Shown here piece by piece: positions 5,059 through 6,443 of a stretch of 6,443 nt of DNA. The number at the start of each line of letters is the position of its first letter. Within the stretch, counting starts at the first letter, position 1. The stretch comes from Niastella sp. (GTDB lineage Bacteria; Bacteroidota; Bacteroidia; Chitinophagales; Chitinophagaceae), in the NCBI GenBank assembly GCA_021154515.1, contig JAJKIL010000464.1, forward strand, positions 1-6,443, given 5' to 3'. Position numbers and translations under genes: made by a program. The notes beneath the pieces are model-generated. The model had not been told where the DNA came from and ran no database searches. It saw only the letters and a program-made list of their open reading frames with translations.

Positions 5059-6443
5059 ATGAAGAAGTCCATCATTGGCTGCTTGCTGCTGCTTATGCAA
5101 TTATTTACCGCCCGGGCCGATCACATCACTGGCGGTGAAATGCATTATGCATTTACGGGCATCAGCAATGGGATGTACAACTATCAGGTCACCGCTAAAT
5201 TATTTATGGATTGCTACAGTAACCGGCGGCTGCCTGATCCAGCTTACTTTGGCATTTTTAATAAAGGAACCGGTGCTCATATCAGGGACATTAGCATTCC
5301 AATGGCTCACCAGGATAGATTGACTTTGAGTAACCCTGGTCCCTGTATCACCAACCCGCCTTCTGTTTGTTATGATATTGGTTTTTATGATTTTAGTGTA
5401 AGCCTGCCCGCTTCTGCAGAAGGGTACCTTGTGGTTATACAGGTTGTATATCGCGTTCAGGGCATTAGCAATCTGACACCTGCCTATGGCAATATTGGGG
5501 CTACGTATACAGGTGAAATTCCGGGCAACGGAGTGGTGGCTTCGGGACCAGAAAACAGCAGCGCCCGTTTTAATGGTGATGATATGGTGGTGGTCTGCGC
5601 CAATAATTCATTCTCCTACAGCTTTGCGGCAGTAGATAACGACAACGACCAGCTGCGTTATTCATTTACCAATGCCTATATTGGCGGTTCAGGTGGCGGT
5701 GGGGTGAATTTTCCGCCGGCGTCGCCACCCTATTCCTCAGTGCCCTACGGTTCAACCTATGGGCCTGGCGCGCCTTTAGGTAGAAATGTAAAGATCAATG
5801 CCAATACGGGGATGATAACCGGCGTAGCGCCGGGCGAAGGCGTTTATGTGGTAACGGTGCAGGTGGAAGAAATCCGGAACGGCGTTGTTATTGCCGTCCA
5901 ACGAAAAGACCTGCAGATCCGCATCACGGCCTGCACCATTGCATCGGCTAGCATGCCGCCCGATTACATGCTTTGCAGGAATTCACAAACTATAACGCTC
6001 GCTAATTTGAGTAACAGTCCGCTTATTACCTCCACCACCTGGGAGTTGATGGATAACAAAGGGGTTACTGTGTTCAACTCAAACGACGCCATTACCAGTT
6101 ACACGTTTCCCGATACAGGCGTTTATACCGTAAAACTGGTGATCAATCGCAATCAGCAATGTTCTGATTCAACCAGCTCGCAGGCCTATGTATATCCCGG
6201 CTTTACACCCGATTTTGCCGTGAATGGCATTTGCTTTAAAAAGCCAACGCAGTTTTTAGATGCATCGGTTCCTGCATATGGCCATGTAGATTCCTGGGAA
6301 TGGAATTTTGGCGATAGAACCGGGAGCGATGTATCGTTGCAAGCCTCGCCCACTTATACCTATCAGTCGATGGGTGTTAAAAACGTACAACTGATTGCTA
6401 CCAACACAAAAGGCTGTCGCGATACAACGGTTAAAAGTATTTC
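5059..6443 (+). CDS. Secreted PKD-domain surface protein, 3' end cut by window
   Basis: The first 461 codons of a large exported protein; the frame is open to the window edge. Residues 1-20 form a signal peptide (MKKS, hydrophobic core, cleavage after ARA), leaving a mature start DHITGGEMHY. Residues 21-165 form a beta-rich N-terminal domain with paired cysteines (Cys52, Cys96, Cys104) and motifs such as PCITNPPSVCYDIGFYDF and GATYTGEIPG. This arrangement is common in large Bacteroidota surface proteins of the gliding-motility-associated type. Residues 172-292 look like an Ig/cadherin-like domain (DNDNDQLRYSF, then NTGMITGVAPGEGVYVVTV). Residues 293-380 form a PKD-like domain (TFPDTGVYTVKLV), and 383 onward a clearer PKD repeat (WEWNFGD 413-419, SPTYTY 430-435, TNTKGC). 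Such proteins usually end in a type IX secretion sorting domain; that end is outside the window. The ATG at 5059 is fixed by the signal peptide. Likely role: cell-surface adhesion, glycan binding or gliding; the exact function is unknown. Confidence 0.88.
   Translation, partial: MKKSIIGCLLLLMQLFTARADHITGGEMHYAFTGISNGMYNYQVTAKLFMDCYSNRRLPDPAYFGIFNKGTGAHIRDISIPMAHQDRLTLSNPGPCITNPPSVCYDIGFYDFSVSLPASAEGYLVVIQVVYRVQGISNLTPAYGNIGATYTGEIPGNGVVASGPENSSARFNGDDMVVVCANNSFSYSFAAVDNDNDQLRYSFTNAYIGGSGGGGVNFPPASPPYSSVPYGSTYGPGAPLGRNVKINANTGMITGVAPGEGVYVVTVQVEEIRNGVVIAVQRKDLQIRITACTIASASMPPDYMLCRNSQTITLANLSNSPLITSTTWELMDNKGVTVFNSNDAITSYTFPDTGVYTVKLVINRNQQCSDSTSSQAYVYPGFTPDFAVNGICFKKPTQFLDASVPAYGHVDSWEWNFGDRTGSDVSLQASPTYTYQSMGVKNVQLIATNTKGCRDTTVKSI

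Noticed and set aside
5075..5323. Plus-strand 82-codon frame near the start of the PKD gene
   Set aside because: It is an out-of-phase overlap with the surface protein frame, which has a signal peptide and continuous domains to the window end.
1..6443. Mobile element, CRISPR array, toxin-antitoxin pair or defence system
   Set aside because: No transposase or integrase frame, no regularly spaced repeats, no terminal inverted repeats and no recognisable defence or toxin domain were seen on either strand.

Overview
The window looks like an ordinary stretch of a Bacteroidota chromosome, most likely from the Chitinophagaceae (Niastella/Chitinophaga-like). Four things point there. Promoters fit the Bacteroidota pattern (TTG, 18-nt gap, TACCTTTG). 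Shine-Dalgarno sequences are absent. One start codon appears leaderless. The right-hand gene encodes a large secreted PKD-type protein that begins with a DHITGGEM mature N-terminus, a style I associate with this group. The taxon is an inference from sequence style, not from a database match.

Left part (1-2600, minus strand): an AI-2E/PerM-family membrane protein (26-1063) and a MATE-family multidrug exporter (1172-2596). A rho-independent terminator serving the MATE gene lies between them, so they are probably separate transcription units. The MATE gene has a well-formed promoter at 2753-2783 and therefore a leader of about 150 nt.

Centre (2597-4235, plus strand): a TetR-family repressor (2905-3504, GTG start) is followed after 10 bp by a hotdog-fold acyl-CoA thioesterase (3515-3988). 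The two probably form an operon. A near-perfect 24-bp palindrome (2875-2898) overlaps the predicted -7 box of this operon and ends 6 bp before the GTG. It is a strong candidate operator for autorepression and implies a leaderless or nearly leaderless mRNA. The operon ends in a long hairpin (4011-4058) that lacks a T-run.

Right part (4236-6443): a 58-residue two-helix membrane protein (4236-4412, plus) with its own terminator; an 83-residue uncharacterised protein (4512-4763, minus); an AT-rich intergenic region of about 295 bp; and the first 461 codons of a secreted multi-domain surface protein with Ig-like and PKD domains (5059 to the window end, plus).

I found no mobile element, CRISPR array, tRNA, rRNA or clearly novel multigene system. 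The points most worth a second look are the operator/leaderless start of the tetR operon, the 48-nt hairpin after it, and the two small uncharacterised proteins.
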